Assembly: GCA_900770025.1 (NCBI GenBank)
Contig: CAAGIW010000051.1
Location: forward strand, 1 to 64,000
DNA length: 64,000 nucleotides
Reading direction: 5' to 3'
Source of the DNA: an uncultured Prevotella sp.
GTDB taxonomy: Bacteria; Bacteroidota; Bacteroidia; Bacteroidales; Bacteroidaceae
Part shown: piece by piece, positions 61,331 to 64,000 of the stretch
Layout of the letters: each line of letters begins with the position of its first letter
How positions within the stretch are numbered: position 1 is the first letter of the stretch
Notes under the pieces: generated by a model
The model's database searches: none
What the model was told of the DNA's origin: nothing
Seen by the model: the letters and a program-made list of their open reading frames with translations, nothing else
Program-made: the position numbers and the translations under genes

Positions 61331-62389
61331 ATGAGTAATCACGTTGTAAAACCAAGACTGCAGTGGGTAGATACAGCCAAGGGGATATGTATTCTTCTGG
61401 TTATCCTATACCACACCACCGAACACATCATGGATTTGAGTCCCTCCCTGCGCGACATGCTCAGAGCCGCCCGAATGCCCCTGTACTACACCATTGCCGG
61501 ATTGTTCGTCTCCGTCAGGAATCCTAAAACATTCCTGAGCAAGAAATTCAACAGGCTGATTGTCCCGTTCTGTTTCTTCGTTCTTTTGGGAGATCTCGCA
61601 GGCTATCTCACATCCATCGCCGACGGCACGGATTTCACCTACTTCTCTCCCCTCTACTATGCCATCACCGAAGACACGGAAAGACAATTCTTCAACCCTC
61701 CCATCTGGTTTCTCATCTCGCTCTTTGATGTTTACATCATATTCATGCTCATAGAGAAAGTAGCAGGATATTGCGGAAAACATGCCACGCTGACCAAGAC
61801 TGTGCTGGCCTTATTCGCCGGTTTTTGCGGCATCAGATGCAACAGAATGTGCATTGACTTGCCGTTCTTTATAGACACCTCTCTCACCGCCACACCCTTT
61901 TTCATCTTCGGGCATATCGTGATGTCGAGAACAGGCATTCTCAAGAAAGACTACAACAGATACATCAGTCTTGCCCTTTCGGTCATATTGCTCGGCATCG
62001 CCCTGCTCACCGCCCATGGAGATATCGAATATTACCGAAACAACATCAGAGCATCAGTATTCCATACATACATTCCGGGCGTGATAGGTGTGGCTGGCAT
62101 CCTCCTATTTGCAAAAGCGATTGGCACCATTCCGGTCATTACAAGAATCGGAAGATATTCCATTGTGTATTTGGGCACGCACTATTTGTTTTTCAGAGAC
62201 CTGAAGGAACTGTTCGAGCCGCTTGTGAGCCAGCACCACGAGATATGGCTTGATGTATTGACATTCAGTTCCACCGTAGCGCTGTCGGCTGCAGCTTGCT
62301 GGGTGTTGCTCAAGACTGTGCCGTTTCTCATAGCGCAGAAGGATATCGTGCATTTCGGAGAATGCTCCGAAGAAAAGGAACGAACGTAG
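61331..62389 (+). CDS. Acyltransferase 3 family membrane protein
   Basis: 352 residues from the ATG at 61331 (MSNHVVKPRLQWVDTAKGIC); the ATG at 61163 would read through the preceding gene in another frame. About ten membrane helices; WVDTAKGICILLVILYHTTEH carries the catalytic His near 28, and RMPLYYTIAGLFV is the usual second motif of OafA/NolL-type O-acetyltransferases. It probably acetylates a polysaccharide or lipid-linked sugar. Lies 16 bases after the DUF3990 cassette, which may or may not be cotranscribed; convergent with the GT-like gene. Confidence 0.85.
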   Translation: MSNHVVKPRLQWVDTAKGICILLVILYHTTEHIMDLSPSLRDMLRAARMPLYYTIAGLFVSVRNPKTFLSKKFNRLIVPFCFFVLLGDLAGYLTSIADGTDFTYFSPLYYAITEDTERQFFNPPIWFLISLFDVYIIFMLIEKVAGYCGKHATLTKTVLALFAGFCGIRCNRMCIDLPFFIDTSLTATPFFIFGHIVMSRTGILKKDYNRYISLALSVILLGIALLTAHGDIEYYRNNIRASVFHTYIPGVIGVAGILLFAKAIGTIPVITRIGRYSIVYLGTHYLFFRDLKELFEPLVSQHHEIWLDVLTFSSTVALSAAACWVLLKTVPFLIAQKDIVHFGECSEEKERT

Positions 62390-62394
62390 GGAGG

Positions 62395-63195
62395 CTATTT
62401 CCGAAGATAGAGAAAACAGCGTGACAAAAAGAACAAAGCTCTCAATACAACGGGCATACGATACGAGCACATTGCTTTGTCCATCTTCAGCGCATTGCCC
62501 AGCATGTCAAAGGCAAACCTGTTGTTGTTTGCCGTCTTGGGCGTGTACTGATTGCCCGTAGAGCCCGAAACGCCCTCAATCAAAGGCACTTTGAGGAAGG
62601 GAACATATACAAAGGAGCACCGAGAGACGAGCGATTCAAACAGGATATGTTCAAAGAAGATGCCCTCAGAATCGCTGATCTGCTCCTTTCTCGACAGAAA
62701 GTTGTCTGTGACAAACGATTTCGGCGCAATAAACACCCTGCTGTCTATCATCCGGTTATTCGGGTAGAATGTCTGTATGGTTGGTGTCATCATCCTGCCG
62801 TTATCCCTTACCAGCGCACCAATGTTTCTCACCGTCAGCCTGCCCGTAATCTTCACCACAAAGTCACATGCTGCCAGCAGGCGCGAACGGCCGAACGCTT
62901 CTCCCATTATCAGCGCCTCGCCATATCCCTTGCCCCTGCACCTGTCAAAGCCATTGCCGTCGAAGGTGATGTATTCCAGTCGCCCTTCGTTGATGTAGTT
63001 GCGGTAATCTTCGCTGAAGTCGCAGAGCGTGTTTTCACAGAACACCACGGGCAATGAGGTTTGGCAAAGATAGAAGTTGAGCGCCTCCCGATACTGTCGC
63101 AGGCGTTCCGATGTGTCAACCAGTGTGGTGAATGGCATTCCACCTGGGTTGACACACGCCGTCAGCAATATGACATATTTTCTGTTCGCTTTCAT
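62395..63195 (-). CDS. Putative glycosyltransferase of a surface-polysaccharide locus
   Basis: 266 residues. KYVILLTACVNPGG at the N-terminus and DFVVKITGRLTVRNI near 110-125: a K-x-TGR motif seen in several small transferases of capsule and O-antigen loci. GKGYGEALIMGEAF precedes it. No membrane helix except a hydrophobic C-terminal stretch. Follows Wzt by 20 bases, so it likely acts in the ABC-transporter-dependent polysaccharide route. The exact family is uncertain. Confidence 0.6.
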   Translation of the reverse strand: MKANRKYVILLTACVNPGGMPFTTLVDTSERLRQYREALNFYLCQTSLPVVFCENTLCDFSEDYRNYINEGRLEYITFDGNGFDRCRGKGYGEALIMGEAFGRSRLLAACDFVVKITGRLTVRNIGALVRDNGRMMTPTIQTFYPNNRMIDSRVFIAPKSFVTDNFLSRKEQISDSEGIFFEHILFESLVSRCSFVYVPFLKVPLIEGVSGSTGNQYTPKTANNNRFAFDMLGNALKMDKAMCSYRMPVVLRALFFLSRCFLYLRK

Positions 63196-63215
63196 CGCAA
63201 GTGATGGACAAGTCC

Positions 63216-64000
63216 CTATGAGAGGTCATCCAGACCAATCAGTCCGTTGTCATTCTGATTCATGGCAGAGCCGAATCCCGACTGGAATCCCTGTGTCTCA
63301 AGCACGGCACAGTCGGGCGCCTTAAGCTGAAACTCCACCATGGGATGGTGCATCAGCAGGTCCACGTGCAGATAACCACGGGTTAGGATCTTGGGCAGTT
63401 CCACAGTCTTTCGGATGGTGAAATCCCCTGCCGGCAACTTCAGCAGATTGCCGTAATAATGGCCGGGGGCAAAGGTGGCCAGGGGCAGCCCCTCCTTGTT
63501 GTTGAACACAAGCATCACATCTGTAGTGATGGGCTCGTCGGTGTGGCCGGCTATCTCCACCTCCAGCGTCTTCTGGTTGGAGACGATGGTACTTTCAGCG
63601 TTCTCAGAACCGTTGATACTTATCCTGCCAATGCTCATGGAAGGCTTTGTCCACTTCACCCTGTCGATGATGCGTGTGTCGGAAGCATGGGTTCCGGTCT
63701 GCAGATAACGGCTCACGCTCGACTCTATGTCTCCCGTGTATTCTATGCTTCCGTTTTTCATCACCACCCCTTTCTTGCACAGGCTTTTCACTGCCGCCAT
63801 GTTGTGACTCACAAAAAGCACAGTCCTGCCCTGTCCGCTTGCCACGTCGTGCATCTTTCCTATGGCCTTTTTCTGAAATTCGGCATCTCCCACGGCCAGC
63901 ACCTCGTCCACCACCAGGATTTCGGGGTCGAGGTGGGCGGCAATGGCAAAGCCCAAGCGCACTATCATCCCCGACGAATAGCGCTTCACAGGGGTGTCGA
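63216..64000 (-). CDS. Wzt-type ABC transporter ATP-binding protein (5' truncated by window)
   Basis: At least 261 residues; the gene continues beyond 64000, since the frame is open to the edge (DTPVKRYSSGM). ABC signature YSSGMIVRLGFAIA, Walker B ILVVDEVLAVGD, H-loop FVSHN. After the ATPase domain, residues about 100-257 form a beta-rich C-terminal region like the O-antigen-binding domain of Wzt, so it probably exports a finished, end-modified polysaccharide. Walker A and the Wzm permease lie outside the window. Confidence 0.9.
   Translation of the reverse strand, partial: DTPVKRYSSGMIVRLGFAIAAHLDPEILVVDEVLAVGDAEFQKKAIGKMHDVASGQGRTVLFVSHNMAAVKSLCKKGVVMKNGSIEYTGDIESSVSRYLQTGTHASDTRIIDRVKWTKPSMSIGRISINGSENAESTIVSNQKTLEVEIAGHTDEPITTDVMLVFNNKEGLPLATFAPGHYYGNLLKLPAGDFTIRKTVELPKILTRGYLHVDLLMHHPMVEFQLKAPDCAVLETQGFQSGFGSAMNQNDNGLIGLDDLS

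Overview
The window looks like chromosomal DNA of a Bacteroidales bacterium, most likely Prevotella-like. The promoters follow the Bacteroidetes pattern (TTTG, about 19-20 bases, TAnnTTTG), and starts lack obvious Shine-Dalgarno sites. The tmRNA encodes the tag GENNYALAA. The gene content (multi-SLBB Wza, DUF4924, DUF4375, DUF3791/DUF3990, secreted GH2) also fits that group. Family names come from reading the sequence and memory; no search was run.

Layout. 0-7.3 kb: repeat element copy A, a candidate small RNA or leader, rplU-rpmA, serS with a LMW phosphatase, a secreted GH2 glycosidase and ssrA (tmRNA, minus). 7.4-26.6 kb: a large plus-strand exopolysaccharide locus (Wza, Wzz, Wzx, Wzy, WbsX, GT2, aminotransferase, two initiating sugar transferases, a WbpM-like dehydratase). 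It is interrupted at 16.1-21.7 kb by an opposite-strand pair: a DUF1848 radical-SAM-like protein and a 1489-residue Dna2-like nuclease-helicase with a C-terminal methyltransferase domain. Repeat copy B lies directly upstream of this pair. 26.6-39.5 kb: a minus-strand housekeeping run (glmS, purF, carA, carB, DUF4375, smpB, metH, HAD phosphatase) in which four successive genes use glutamine amide nitrogen. 39.9-49.4 kb: a second envelope-sugar region (SGNH esterase lipoprotein, three GT2 enzymes, an orphan DUF3791 gene, glf, rmlA, and a sugar kinase fused to a nucleotidyltransferase), with repeat copy C in the 1.1 kb gap between glf and rmlA.

49.8-58.9 kb: a sigma factor, then a long minus-strand run (LysE exporter, DUF4924, rfbD, prfC, threonylcarbamoyl-AMP synthase, ClC channel, fmt, a 42-residue protein, rpe), with short GGCACGG-type intergenic elements. 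59.0-64.0 kb: ROK glucokinase, a second candidate small RNA on the minus strand, a DUF3791-DUF3990-77 aa cassette resembling an ADP-ribosyltransferase toxin-antitoxin module, a membrane acyltransferase, a glycosyltransferase-like protein, and a truncated Wzt ABC ATPase running off the right end.

How they fit together: most genes make or export envelope polysaccharide. Precursors come from GlmS, RmlA/RmlD, Glf and the kinase-pyrophosphorylase fusion; assembly is by the Wzx/Wzy set and, at the right end, an ABC-transporter set. The most unusual material is accessory: the DUF1848/nuclease-helicase-methyltransferase pair, the DUF3791-DUF3990 cassette, the three copies of a composite repeat whose core is six 22-bp units, and two small RNA candidates with clear promoters and terminators.
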